Source: Sedimentibacter acidaminivorans
GTDB lineage: Bacteria; Bacillota; Clostridia; Tissierellales; Sedimentibacteraceae
Assembly (NCBI RefSeq): GCF_017873955.1
Contig: NZ_JAGGKS010000005.1
Location: 1 to 64,000, forward strand
Length of the DNA stretch: 64,000 nucleotides
Direction: 5' to 3'
Below, piece by piece: positions 7,510 to 16,053 of this stretch. The notes beneath the pieces are model-generated. The model was given only the letters and a program-made list of their open reading frames with translations, made no database searches and was not told the origin of the DNA. Positions within the stretch are counted from its first letter, which is position 1, and every line of letters begins with the position of its first letter. The translations under genes were made by a program, and so were the position numbers.

Positions 7510-9039
7510 ATGGAGTTTAATGAAAAACTTGATTATTTGATGAAAATTACAAAAACAACAAACAGCTCACTTGCTTTATATACCTCTTTAGATGCTTCCT
7601 ATGTGAGCCGACTAAGACGAGGGGATAGAAAACCTGCAAAAAATGGAAATTACATAATGCCTATGGCAGTGTATTTTTCTAAACATTGTAATGAAAAATA
7701 TCAAATTGAAATATTAAGCGAAACCATAAAAGTTAAAACTTCTGTAATATTAGATAACGAATCCGCAGCTGAAGTAATATATGAGTGGATGTTGAAAAAT
7801 GATGATGAAAAAAAGCCAGTAGAAGACTTATTGTATAAGATTTCTAATTTTAGTTATAAAAGAAAACCAAATATCAAAAATAATGAAGATGTACATATGG
7901 TAAGTTGGAATAACATAGAACCAAAAGTATACTATGGAGTGGATGGAAAGAGAGAAGCTGTAATTCAATTTCTATCTATTGTAATTAATAATAAAATTCC
8001 ACAAACATTATTGCTTTTTAGTGATGAAAATACAGAGTGGTTATTTGGTGATTTAACATTTACGGAAAAGTGGGCAAATTTAATGACGAAAGTCATTATG
8101 GGTGGAAATAAAATAAAAATAATACATACTGTAAGTAGGGATCTAGATGAAATGCTTTCTGCCATAAGTCAGTGGCTTCCTTTATATATGACAGGTGCAA
8201 TAGAACCGTTTTTTTATCCAAAGAAAAGAGATGGCGTTTTTAAACGAACTCTTTTTATAGCGCCTGATACAGCAGCTGTAACGTCATCCTCTATAAGTAG
8301 CATGACAAAAAACGCAGCAAATTTCGTACTTAGAGAAAAAAATACAATAAAGGCTTTGCTTGGTGAGTTTAATGATTATTTGTCCCTTTGCAGGCCTCTG
8401 ATGAAAATATTTACATTGGGAGATAAAGATAAATATTTAGAAGAGCTTCATGAATTTGAAAATGAAGAATCGAATTCGTTAATTAGTACAGATACACTTT
8501 CTGTTTTAACAATGCCCATGTGTGTAGCAGAGAAAATAAGCAAACGTTTAACTGTCGAAAATTATAATTACGATGGATTATTAACATATTCACAGCTTCG
8601 CAGACAAAATTTTGAAAAAAAATTACATATTAACAAATTTATTGATATAATAAAAATTTCAGATATATACTCAGTAAAATCAGGACAAGTCAAAACAGCT
8701 ATTTCTAATATAGTTATAAAAGAGAATATATGCTATAATACAGAGGAATATATTTTGCATTTAGAAAATATATTATTTCTTATGAGAAATTACAATAATT
8801 ACAATGTATACATACAGAATAATAATAGTTCGGTCAATGGATATACGCTATATGTAAAGGAAGATATAGGGGTTATTATAGAGAAAACTTCATTTCCACC
8901 TGTCATTTTTGCTATTAATGAAAGCAATATGACTGCAGCATTTTGGGACTATTTAGATAGTATTGTAGGTAGTATAAATAGAAAAAATACAATAAAAAAA
9001 CTAGAAAAGATAATAGCGGATTTAAAAAATTTAAAATAA
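7510..9039 (+). CDS. Large HTH-containing protein of unknown function
   Basis: A 509-residue protein. Residues ~5-40 form a Cro/XRE-like helix-turn-helix (LMKITKTTNSSLALYTSLD then ASYVSRLRRGDRKPAKNG). The remaining ~430 residues match no family I recognise; they contain YYGVDGKREAVIQFLSIVIN, KIIHTVSRDLDEMLSAISQW, a Tyr-rich stretch and LFIAPDTAAVTSSS. There is no signal peptide or clear membrane span. The start ATG follows GAGGTG. Its upstream region carries its own inverted repeat and a copy of the pot-type operator, so it may be a regulator tied to polyamine uptake. A fused sensor domain is plausible but unproven. Confidence 0.55.
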   Translation: MEFNEKLDYLMKITKTTNSSLALYTSLDASYVSRLRRGDRKPAKNGNYIMPMAVYFSKHCNEKYQIEILSETIKVKTSVILDNESAAEVIYEWMLKNDDEKKPVEDLLYKISNFSYKRKPNIKNNEDVHMVSWNNIEPKVYYGVDGKREAVIQFLSIVINNKIPQTLLLFSDENTEWLFGDLTFTEKWANLMTKVIMGGNKIKIIHTVSRDLDEMLSAISQWLPLYMTGAIEPFFYPKKRDGVFKRTLFIAPDTAAVTSSSISSMTKNAANFVLREKNTIKALLGEFNDYLSLCRPLMKIFTLGDKDKYLEELHEFENEESNSLISTDTLSVLTMPMCVAEKISKRLTVENYNYDGLLTYSQLRRQNFEKKLHINKFIDIIKISDIYSVKSGQVKTAISNIVIKENICYNTEEYILHLENILFLMRNYNNYNVYIQNNNSSVNGYTLYVKEDIGVIIEKTSFPPVIFAINESNMTAAFWDYLDSIVGSINRKNTIKKLEKIIADLKNLK

Positions 9040-9080
9040 AGGTTTTATTGTGATATATAGATTACTAAAGTTTAAGTTAG

Positions 9081-10472
9081 GTGGTGTTCATAATTAAAAA
9101 TAAAACTATATATATATGTACAAATTGTAGTTATGAAAGTGCTAAATGGATGGGTAAATGTCCAAACTGCGATGAATGGAATAGTTTAGAAGAAACTATT
9201 ATTGATTCTAAAAAGGGTTCTAGTAATGGCAGGTCAACGGTAAAAAGAAAAACTATAAAGAAATTATCAGAAGTTACTTCCAGTAATAGCGATAGAATTG
9301 TAACTAATATAAATGAATTTAACAGGGTAATGGGTGGTGGTGTTGTAAAAGATTCAATTACAATTATCACAGCAAAACCAGGTGCTGGGAAATCAACACT
9401 TTTACTTCAAGTAGCAGATGATGTTTCTTCTCAAGGATATAAAGTAGTATATGCATCTGGAGAAGAAAGTGATAGCCAAATTAAAAATAGGGCAGATAGA
9501 ATATTGCGTAAAATTAATGATAATATCTGGATTATATCAGATACAAATTTAAATAATGTTTTAGATTCTATAAATGATATCGACCCAACATTGATAATTA
9601 TAGATAGCATACAATCATTTACGCTGGATGAATATTTGCCATCAAGAGCAGGATCTCCAACACAAACTATGGAATGTGCTAATGAATTGCTTAAGGTTGC
9701 CAAAAATAGTGAAAAGCCTAGGGCTGTTATACTTGTAGGGCAGATGAATAAAAATGAAGAAATTGCAGGTCTTAGAGCACTTGAACACCTTGTAGATACA
9801 GTACTAATTATAGAAGGGGAAAATGAAGAAGAACTTAGGGCCCTACAAAGTTCAAAAAATAGATTTGGAGGAACAGGAGAAATTGGTTTTTTTGGTATGG
9901 CAGAAACAGGCATGGTTTCTATAGATAATCCATCAGAATTTTTTATGACTAAAAGAGAAGATGGAGAGGCTGTATCAGGAAGTACGTTAACTGTAGTTAG
10001 AGAAGGATCTAGACCTATTATAGTCGAAGTAGAAAGCTTAGTTTCAAACTCTTTTACACCATATCCATCTAGAATTGGAGAGAATTTAGGTAAGGACCAG
10101 TTGAATACTTTAATTTCTATCCTTGAACAAAGGGGTGGATTTAATTTATTTAATAAAAATGTTGTTATAAAAATTACTGGTGGACTGAGGTTACGGGAAC
10201 AAGCTATAAATTTAGCAGTAATAATGAGTATTGTATCTTCTGTTCATAATAGGGGGATATCAAACGATGTTGTATTTATTGCAGATGTAGGACTTACTGG
10301 AGAATTAAAAAAAGTTCCATCTCTTGAAGCTAGAATTAGGGAACTTGATAGAATGGGCTTTAAAAAGGTTTATGTAGCAAAGAATGCTTTCGCTAGACCA
10401 GTAAAATTTGATAAAATTAAAGTAATGGAGCTTAAAACTTTAAGAGAAGTTGTAAAAGATGTTTTTAATTGA
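9081..10472 (+). CDS. radA: DNA repair protein RadA
   Basis: A ~460-residue RecA-like ATPase. Order: zinc finger CxxC...CxxC (C13, C16, C27, C30), Walker A AKPGAGKST, Walker B LIIIDSIQS, the RadA-specific motif KNRFGGTGE, and a C-terminal Lon-like domain (GGLRLREQAINLAVIMSIVSS). RadA promotes branch migration during recombinational repair. Start choice is unclear: the GTG codons at 9081 and 9084 lie within AGGTGG (9079-9084), which looks like the ribosome-binding site itself. That would place the start at ATA 9090 or ATT 9093, where family members normally begin. Confidence 0.93.
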   Translation: MVFIIKNKTIYICTNCSYESAKWMGKCPNCDEWNSLEETIIDSKKGSSNGRSTVKRKTIKKLSEVTSSNSDRIVTNINEFNRVMGGGVVKDSITIITAKPGAGKSTLLLQVADDVSSQGYKVVYASGEESDSQIKNRADRILRKINDNIWIISDTNLNNVLDSINDIDPTLIIIDSIQSFTLDEYLPSRAGSPTQTMECANELLKVAKNSEKPRAVILVGQMNKNEEIAGLRALEHLVDTVLIIEGENEEELRALQSSKNRFGGTGEIGFFGMAETGMVSIDNPSEFFMTKREDGEAVSGSTLTVVREGSRPIIVEVESLVSNSFTPYPSRIGENLGKDQLNTLISILEQRGGFNLFNKNVVIKITGGLRLREQAINLAVIMSIVSSVHNRGISNDVVFIADVGLTGELKKVPSLEARIRELDRMGFKKVYVAKNAFARPVKFDKIKVMELKTLREVVKDVFN

Positions 10473-10498
10473 CGTTAATAATTCAAATGATCCGAAAT

Positions 10499-10550
10499 AA
10501 ATAAGCCTGTATAAATATATAACTTTAAATTTATAGAGGCTTATTTGCTT
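10499..10550 (+). terminator. Terminator after radA
   Basis: Arms AAATAAGCCT (10499-10508) and AGGCTTATTT (10537-10546), extended by TATAAA/TTTATA inside, followed by TGCTTTT. It also lies at the far end of the agr operon. Confidence 0.7.
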
Positions 10551-10626
10551 TTCCCCCACCGATGTCATAACTATGTATATTGCTGAAAAAAATGAAACAA
10601 ACAGTGTATCTATATTGGAGCTTAAA

Positions 10627-11211
10627 TCATAGTTCTGAATAACTGTGATTTTCTGGGATGATTAAACTTATAGACTCAATTAGCATTGCAACAACAGCTG
10701 TTAAAAATATGTAATTAGTTTGAACTCTATAAAAGTATAAAATTATAATTGTCGAGCAGTATAAAATTAATATATTTTTACTAATTGTTTTATATTTTTT
10801 TTGCTTGTTACTACTTAAAGGTTTGTTTCCACTTTCTGAAGGAGCATATTTAAATACTAAGAAAATAGAAGCAACAATGCCTATTGCTAAAAATAATTCC
10901 CCATCTGACCTAAACCAAGAATTGCTCATAGCAGATATAAAAAAAATAACAAGTGATTCAGTCATACATTCTATGTGAGATTTAGCATGATATCCTCCAG
11001 CATATGTCCTAAGTCCAGAGAAAAATATTATGAAAACAATAAATTCTGGGATTTTTCCGATTATATATGCTGTTTCAAAAAGTATTACTATATTTAGCAT
11101 TAAGGATAATAATACTTCAATGCTGTATGTATATATTTCTTTTTCCTGATCAGTAGAATTTATGCTATTTCCAAGAATGTTAGACAATTTGCAAGATAGT
11201 TTATTTATCAT
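10627..11211 (-). CDS. agrB: AgrB-type peptide-processing membrane protease
   Basis: A 194-residue polytopic membrane protein of the accessory gene regulator B family. The catalytic His and Cys are visible in GGYHAKSHIEC as H75 and C82, seven residues apart as in AgrB of known systems. AgrB cuts the C-terminal tail of AgrD and forms the thiolactone ring of the signalling peptide. Its start lies inside the agrD gene (11-base overlap), so the two are translationally coupled. The histidine kinase and LytTR regulator upstream complete a quorum-sensing circuit. Confidence 0.9.
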   Translation of the reverse strand: MINKLSCKLSNILGNSINSTDQEKEIYTYSIEVLLSLMLNIVILFETAYIIGKIPEFIVFIIFFSGLRTYAGGYHAKSHIECMTESLVIFFISAMSNSWFRSDGELFLAIGIVASIFLVFKYAPSESGNKPLSSNKQKKYKTISKNILILYCSTIIILYFYRVQTNYIFLTAVVAMLIESISLIIPENHSYSEL

Positions 11212-11356
11212 CTTCGATCAAGCAATTTGGTATTTTAGGTTGGTTTACAAAAAACAAGCATGTTGTACCAACTGTAGCTTTAGCGGTTGTTACTAAAACC
11301 ATAGTTAAGCAAGTTAATAATGATAATGATATTTTGCTATAATTAAATTTTTTCAT
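11201..11356 (-). CDS. agrD: AgrD-type cyclic lactone autoinducer precursor
   Basis: A 51-residue precursor starting MKKFNYSKISLSLL, after AGGAGG with 8 spacer bases; an upstream in-frame ATG is rejected because it lacks a ribosome-binding site and lies at the promoter. Structure: amphipathic hydrophobic leader (residues ~9-24), core TTCLFFV with ring cysteine C33, then the charged tail QPKIPNCLIEDDK, where the QPK(I/V)P signature is typical of clostridial AgrD. The mature signal is probably a five-membered thiolactone beginning at C33 (CLFFV) with a short exocyclic tail; exact ends cannot be read from sequence. It overlaps agrB by 11 bases. Confidence 0.85.
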   Translation of the reverse strand: MKKFNYSKISLSLLTCLTMVLVTTAKATVGTTCLFFVNQPKIPNCLIEDDK

Positions 11357-11386
11357 TTTATTTTCCTCCTTTCTGTTTATGACAGT

Positions 11387-11415
11387 ATTATACAAGACAT
11401 TCAACTCGTATTCAA
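11387..11415 (-). promoter_or_regulatory. Promoter of agrDB
   Basis: Minus strand TTGAAT (11410-11415), 17-base spacer, TATAAT (11387-11392). It gives a short leader before agrD. The region further upstream, to the end of agrC, is where a LytTR response regulator would bind, but I could not pick out clear direct repeats. Confidence 0.7.
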
Positions 11416-11541
11416 TGACAATTTGGTATATTGGTCTATTATCGTGTTTTTATTGTCTATTTGCCAGGTGAAATATATAAAAAAAATCCCATATATCATT
11501 GTAATTTAAATGATTATATAAGATTGGCAGCAAGCTGAAAA

Positions 11542-11560
11542 AAGTTTTTGATAAAAACTT
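11542..11560 (-). terminator. Possible weak terminator after agrC
   Basis: Arms AAGTTTTT and AAAAACTT around three bases, followed on the minus strand by a T-run. It lies 56 bases after the agrC stop. The stem is AT-only, so termination would be partial at best. Confidence 0.3.
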
Positions 11561-11615
11561 AGTTTTATGACAATGTATGAAACGTGAATATATATGCATA
11601 AAACCAATGCTCGAA

Positions 11616-12920
11616 TTAGGTATTTAGAAATACTACTTTAATTACAAATAAATCATTGACTACTTCTGCCTCTAAGCTACCTTCGTATTTTTCTGCTATT
11701 TTCTTAATACTCTTAAGGCCAAGTCCGTGATTTTTGGTATCTTTCTTAGTTGTAATTATTTCGTTATTTTTTATAATCAAAGGTGAATTTATAGGATTTT
11801 GAGATTTTATTATCATATAATCCTCATTATTATATAGTAATATGTTTATAGTTTTGTTGTTATTGTTTTCATTAGCTTCAATAGCATTGTCCATTATGTT
11901 GCCTATAACTTGGCATATATCAGTTTTATCTATAACAATTTCGTTAGTTAAACAGTTTTCAATATGTACTTTAATGTTTTTAAATTTAGCTTGTTCTACT
12001 TTATAGTTTAAGTATGAAGTAACTATATTTTCTTCATCTATTTTAGGAACTATAAAGACATCGGTTTCTCCCATAAGATCATCAATATATTTTTGCAATT
12101 TATCATTTTGATTAGTTTTGTTATATGTATCAATAATTATTAAACTATTTCTTAAGTTATGTTTTATAATTCTCATTTCTTCTAATATATCATTAATTTG
12201 AGAGTAATATTTGTTTCCAATCTCATATTGAAACAATAGCTTGTCTTTTTCGGATTCTTTAATTGCATTTTTTAATATATTAAGAAACAAAATTATTTGA
12301 AGTACAGATAATGTTGAAATAGATATGGTAATTAAAAAGATGTAAAAGTTATTTTTTAGAGCTGAATTACCATACATCCAAACAACAATTGTTAGGGCTA
12401 TTATATTTACAAATAATATCAATCCTATTAATATATAATAGCTTTTATTAACCAATTTAATAGGTTTATTATTATATTTATTTTTTATAAATGAATAAAT
12501 GTAAAAAAACACTGTTTGAGATATGGTCATTATTGTCAACCTATAAAAACCATAATCATATCCCTTTGATATTTCAGTGTCCATCAAGAGCATAACTATT
12601 GCTGAAGCAGCAACTTCACAGAGAGCTAAAATAAATAATATTCCAAAAATCAAAATAGCCTTTGTAGTTGCTTTGCCTTTGAAAATAAATATGGTAGATA
12701 AATAAATAGATAAGTAAAGCATGAGGTAAATTATAATATTATCTTTAATTGATGATAATAAATTTACCAATGAAACTAATATAGTCATTGTAATTATTGT
12801 ATTAGCAAGTGCATGTTTATGATTAATTTTTCTTTCATAAAACAAATCAAAGATTTTATATATTATGTACATTTGAAAAAAATTAACAAATATTTCTATT
12901 GCCTTCCAAATTATTATCAC
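11616..12920 (-). CDS. agrC: AgrC-like sensor histidine kinase (GHKL type)
   Basis: A 434-residue sensor kinase. The first ~220 residues contain about six to seven membrane segments forming the peptide-sensing domain. The phosphorylation motif is IKHNLRNSL with the His at residue 254. The ATP-binding part has GNIMDNAIEANE (N box) and KNHGLGLKSIKKIAE (G box). This is the layout of AgrC-type receptors for cyclic peptides. The start is a GTG with GGAG eight bases upstream. It lies 21 bases after the response regulator gene and 260 bases before agrD, so the order A-C-D-B differs from the staphylococcal B-D-C-A. Confidence 0.87.
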   Translation of the reverse strand: MIIIWKAIEIFVNFFQMYIIYKIFDLFYERKINHKHALANTIITMTILVSLVNLLSSIKDNIIIYLMLYLSIYLSTIFIFKGKATTKAILIFGILFILALCEVAASAIVMLLMDTEISKGYDYGFYRLTIMTISQTVFFYIYSFIKNKYNNKPIKLVNKSYYILIGLILFVNIIALTIVVWMYGNSALKNNFYIFLITISISTLSVLQIILFLNILKNAIKESEKDKLLFQYEIGNKYYSQINDILEEMRIIKHNLRNSLIIIDTYNKTNQNDKLQKYIDDLMGETDVFIVPKIDEENIVTSYLNYKVEQAKFKNIKVHIENCLTNEIVIDKTDICQVIGNIMDNAIEANENNNNKTINILLYNNEDYMIIKSQNPINSPLIIKNNEIITTKKDTKNHGLGLKSIKKIAEKYEGSLEAEVVNDLFVIKVVFLNT

Positions 12921-12941
12921 TGTTTTATCTCCTGTAGATTA

Positions 12942-13664
12942 TTATAATGTGTTGTGAAATTCTTTTTTTACAATAGCCAATCGACCCTCGCTTATTTTTA
13001 CAGTACTATCATCACAAAAAGTGATTATATTTTTAGTAATTTTTCTAACATTGTTAAGGTTTATTAAAACACTTTGATTTGCTTTTACAATATTTTTGTA
13101 ATCAGCTAAGTGTTTTTCTAAATTTGATATGGTTTCATTAACTATAATTGTTTTTTTATATATACATTTAATATGTATTTTTCTATCGCGATGTCTTTCT
13201 AAACAAATAATGTTGTCAATGAAAATTCGTTGAAAGTTTCTCGATACATCTTTAATATCAAGAAATTTTCTATCTTTTTTTTTCTTTAAACTATCGCAAC
13301 ACAACAATATATTTTGCTCAAGTTTTGAATAATCTATAGGTTTCAATAGATAATCTTCGACTTTAACCATATATGATTCATATGCATAACCACTATGAGC
13401 AGTTACATATATAATCTTTGTATCTGTTGAAAACGATCTAATAATTAACCCTGTTTCTATTCCATTTTGTTCTGGCATTTCCATATCTAGAAATATTATA
13501 TCAAAATTTTGCCTTTCGTGATGAGCTACTAGTTCCTTGCTTGATGTAAAGGTGTACAATATTAAGTTTAGGTTATGTTTTTCTTTAATAAGATTTATCA
13601 TGTTGTAAATTATTTCAACATGTTCCTTGCTGTCGTCACAGACGGCTATCCTGTAATTGTCCAT
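12942..13664 (-). CDS. LytTR-family response regulator (AgrA-like)
   Basis: A 240-residue regulator. The receiver domain has the acidic pair D10-D11, phosphoacceptor D60 in FLDMEMPEQNG, and Lys in DYLLKPID. The C-terminal LytTR DNA-binding domain (from about residue 135) has ICLERHRDRKIHI and FVKANQS-like VKANQSVLINLNNVRKI. It is the natural partner of the downstream AgrC-like kinase. ATG follows GGAGG at six bases. It probably activates the agrDB promoter. Confidence 0.87.
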   Translation of the reverse strand: MDNYRIAVCDDSKEHVEIIYNMINLIKEKHNLNLILYTFTSSKELVAHHERQNFDIIFLDMEMPEQNGIETGLIIRSFSTDTKIIYVTAHSGYAYESYMVKVEDYLLKPIDYSKLEQNILLCCDSLKKKKDRKFLDIKDVSRNFQRIFIDNIICLERHRDRKIHIKCIYKKTIIVNETISNLEKHLADYKNIVKANQSVLINLNNVRKITKNIITFCDDSTVKISEGRLAIVKKEFHNTL

Positions 13665-13691
13665 ACATTACCTCCGTATGCATTTGACACC

Positions 13692-13720
13692 ATTATACAA
13701 TATGCTACAATTTTTTTCAA
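13692..13720 (-). promoter_or_regulatory. Promoter of the agr regulator-kinase genes
   Basis: Minus strand TTGAAA (13715-13720), 17-base spacer, TATAAT (13692-13697), 28 bases before the start codon of the response regulator. Confidence 0.7.
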
Positions 13721-13738
13721 TATATTAAAAAAGTTAAC

Positions 13739-13784
13739 AAAAGCTGAAAACAATATCAATGGATAATATTGTTTTCAGCTTTTT
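13739..13784. terminator. Terminator after the carboxyltransferase gene
   Basis: Arms of about 18 bases (13739-13756 and 13766-13783) whose sequence includes AGCTGAAAACAATAT, with A- and T-rich ends. On the minus strand it ends transcription of the carboxyltransferase gene before the agr promoter. Confidence 0.8.
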
Positions 13785-13827
13785 AACATTTCAAGATGAA
13801 TTTTGAATTTATTAAGTATTATGTAGA

Positions 13828-15162
13828 TTATCTTTTTTCAAAGAAGGTTTTTGCTACTTGTGGGAATAAAGCATAAGATAAAACATCTTCAACAGAGTGT
13901 GCTAATTCTCCGATTTCTGCTGCCATTTTATCATACTCATTGGATAACAAATCTGCAGGTCTAGTTGTTATCACGTCTTCATTTCCGATAATTTTCTTTT
14001 TAATATCTTCTGAAATTGAAACTGCAGGTCTACCATACTGGCCCTTTACATAATTTTTTATTTCAGTTGGAATTATTTTATATCTTCCTCCTGAAATAAT
14101 ATTGAAAACTGCTTGTGCGCCAACCATTTGACTCATCGGAGTTACAAGAGGAGGGAAACCAAGGTCTTCTCTTACTTTAGGTATTTCTGCAAGAACATCT
14201 TCGAATTTATCACTAGCATTTAGTGATTTCATTTGTGAAATTAGATTTGAGAGCATTCCACCAGGTACTTGATATAATAATGTTTTAGGCTCTGTCATTA
14301 AAACTTTTGGGCTCAATATTCCATTATCTATGTATTTGCTAATTATTGGTTTAAAATAATCTGCTGTATTATTTAAACTAGCAATATTAAGTTCTGGATC
14401 TCTTTCAGTACCTTGAAGAGTAAAAGCTAATGATTCAGTACAAGGTTGAGAAGTACCAGAAGATAATGGCGAAATTGCAGTATCTACGATATCAATTCCA
14501 GCATCTATTGCTCTTTGCATAGTCATTTGTGCCACTCCACTTGTACAGTGGTTATGAAGTTCTATAGGTAAATTTGTTATTTCTTTTATTGCTTTAATTA
14601 GTTCATAGGCATTTTGAGGCAATAATATACCAGACATATCCTTTATGCATATAGAATCTGCTCCGGCGTTTTCAAAGTCTTTTATTAGTTTTAAATAGTA
14701 ATCTAATGTATGTACAGGACTTATTGTATAAGAAATGGCACATTGGCAGTGGGCACCCTCTTTTTTTATAACCTCAATTGATTTTTTTGAGTTTCTAAAA
14801 TCATTTAGTGCATCAAATACTCTAACAATATCAATACCGTTGTATATAGCTTTTTTTAAAAAAGTTTCAACTATATCATCGGCATAATGCCTGTAACCTA
14901 ATAAGTTTTGGCCTCTCGTAAGCATTTGTAGTTTAGTGTTTTTTACATTTGCTCTAATTTTACGGAGTCTTTCCCATGGATCTTCATTCAAAAATCTTAG
15001 ACATGAATCGAATGTTGCTCCTCCCCAAACCTCCATAGAATAAAAACCAGCCTTATCCATTTCTGGAAGAATAGGTAGAATTTCATCTGTAGTCAACCTT
15101 GTAGCTATAAGAGACTGATGACCATCTCTTAGGGATGTTTCTGTAATCTTTAATTTAGACAT
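13828..15162 (-). CDS. Biotin-dependent carboxyltransferase subunit (oxaloacetate decarboxylase alpha / transcarboxylase 5S type)
   Basis: 444 residues from the ATG at 15162, which has AAGGAG upstream; an earlier in-frame start lacks a site. Motifs: ETSLRDGHQSL, VWGGATFDSCLRFL, VRVFDALND, the metal ligands HNHCTSG, and the lysine of SICIKDMSG that is carboxylated in this family. The enzyme moves carboxyl groups between pyruvate/oxaloacetate and biotin. It ends without a biotinyl domain (no EAMKM), so a separate biotin carrier must be encoded elsewhere; the membrane subunits of a sodium pump are also not in the window. It could equally serve as pyruvate carboxylase subunit B. Confidence 0.85.
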   Translation of the reverse strand: MSKLKITETSLRDGHQSLIATRLTTDEILPILPEMDKAGFYSMEVWGGATFDSCLRFLNEDPWERLRKIRANVKNTKLQMLTRGQNLLGYRHYADDIVETFLKKAIYNGIDIVRVFDALNDFRNSKKSIEVIKKEGAHCQCAISYTISPVHTLDYYLKLIKDFENAGADSICIKDMSGILLPQNAYELIKAIKEITNLPIELHNHCTSGVAQMTMQRAIDAGIDIVDTAISPLSSGTSQPCTESLAFTLQGTERDPELNIASLNNTADYFKPIISKYIDNGILSPKVLMTEPKTLLYQVPGGMLSNLISQMKSLNASDKFEDVLAEIPKVREDLGFPPLVTPMSQMVGAQAVFNIISGGRYKIIPTEIKNYVKGQYGRPAVSISEDIKKKIIGNEDVITTRPADLLSNEYDKMAAEIGELAHSVEDVLSYALFPQVAKTFFEKR

Positions 15163-15214
15163 AGTAATCTCCTTAAATTTAAATAAAATAAACAAAAATA
15201 TAACAATGTTTTTC

Positions 15215-15249
15215 TTGATTTGATTATTATAATTATGTTATAATAACAT
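15215..15249. promoter_or_regulatory. Divergent promoter region with palindromic operator for the Lrp-like gene
   Basis: Plus strand TTGATT (15215-15220), 18-base spacer, TATAAT (15239-15244). The -10 box is embedded in the perfect palindrome ATGTTATAATAACAT (15235-15249, seven-base arms). A protein on this site would block the promoter; the Lrp-like product is the obvious candidate. Confidence 0.6.
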
Positions 15250-15353
15250 GAAAATATGCATTTGTACATAATTAAAATGATATATTTTTAAAAAACACGT
15301 AGCATTTAAAGTTAATTTGCTAATTGTAATTAATAAAACAAGGTGGTAAAGTA

Positions 15354-15779
15354 ATGGATCAAACAGATGTTAAAATTGTTAGTATTTTGCAAAAAGATGG
15401 TAGAATTTCAATGAAGGAGCTAGGTAAACTAGTTTCATTGAGCCCACCAGCAGTTGCAGAAAGGGTTAAGAGGCTAGAAGATACAGGCATAATTGAAAGG
15501 TACAAAGCTATTGTAAATAATGTAAAAGTCGGGAAACCAATATGCGTATATATAAATGCCACTATAAAGCCTGAAAAACAAGAAAATTTTTGGGACTTTG
15601 CAAGAAAATCAGAAGATATTGTTGAATGTCATCATGTTACGGGACCATATAGCATGATTATGAAAGCTTATCTTAGAGAAATGTCTCATTTAGAAGAGCT
15701 TGTTGGCAAAGTTCAATCTTATGGAAACACAGAAACTTATATAATAATGTCAAGTCCGATTGAAGATAAGCCTATTTAA
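15354..15779 (+). CDS. Lrp/AsnC-family transcriptional regulator
   Basis: A 141-residue protein: N-terminal helix-turn-helix DVKIVSILQKDGRISMKELG...VAERVKRLEDTGIIERYKA, then the RAM ligand-binding domain (IVECHHVTGPYSMIMKAYL). Members sense amino acids or related metabolites and act as oligomers. It is divergent from the carboxyltransferase gene and shares its control region, so regulation of that gene and of itself is likely. ATG follows AAGGTGG. The ligand cannot be deduced. Confidence 0.9.
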   Translation: MDQTDVKIVSILQKDGRISMKELGKLVSLSPPAVAERVKRLEDTGIIERYKAIVNNVKVGKPICVYINATIKPEKQENFWDFARKSEDIVECHHVTGPYSMIMKAYLREMSHLEELVGKVQSYGNTETYIIMSSPIEDKPI

Positions 15780-15836
15780 TTTTTTTTATTGCTTTTATTA
15801 TTTTTATTGCAAAAATACATTGCACAACCCCGAAAT

Positions 15837-15884
15837 AACCGAAAATAGAGCGATATAAAAGAAATTTTCGGTTTTCTTTTTTTT
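15837..15884 (+). terminator. Terminator after the Lrp-like gene
   Basis: Arms AACCGAAAAT (15837-15846) and ATTTTCGGTT (15864-15873) followed by a long T-run. Confidence 0.8.
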
Positions 15885-16053
15885 AAAAAACTTAAATTTT
15901 TTTCTTATTACTATATTTTTTTAAAATTATTGAAGAATTCTACTACCAAATTCTTCGTTTTTGTATTTTCTTATTTTACTCAGAATTAATTTTATTATTA
16001 ATAATAGTGAAATTAAAAATTGTGATAGAATATTTTTTAATTTGTGGTATAAT
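15885..16053 (+). promoter_or_regulatory. Intergenic region with second hairpin and extended -10 promoter
   Basis: No gene is visible. A hairpin GAAGAATT/AATTCTTC followed by GTTTTTG (15932-15962) resembles a second terminator. An extended -10 promoter TGGTATAAT (16045-16053), without a good -35, lies 100 bases before the flavoprotein gene. Confidence 0.45.

Noticed and set aside
9431-9913. 160-codon minus-strand frame
   Set aside because: Lies wholly inside radA, a clear gene on the other strand.
11357-11404. Upstream start for AgrD giving 67 residues
   Set aside because: The extension runs through the agrDB -10 box and lacks its own ribosome-binding site; the internal ATG has AGGAGG.
11416-11615. 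LytTR direct repeats upstream of agrDB
   Set aside because: No pair of matching nine-base repeats at the expected spacing could be read with confidence.
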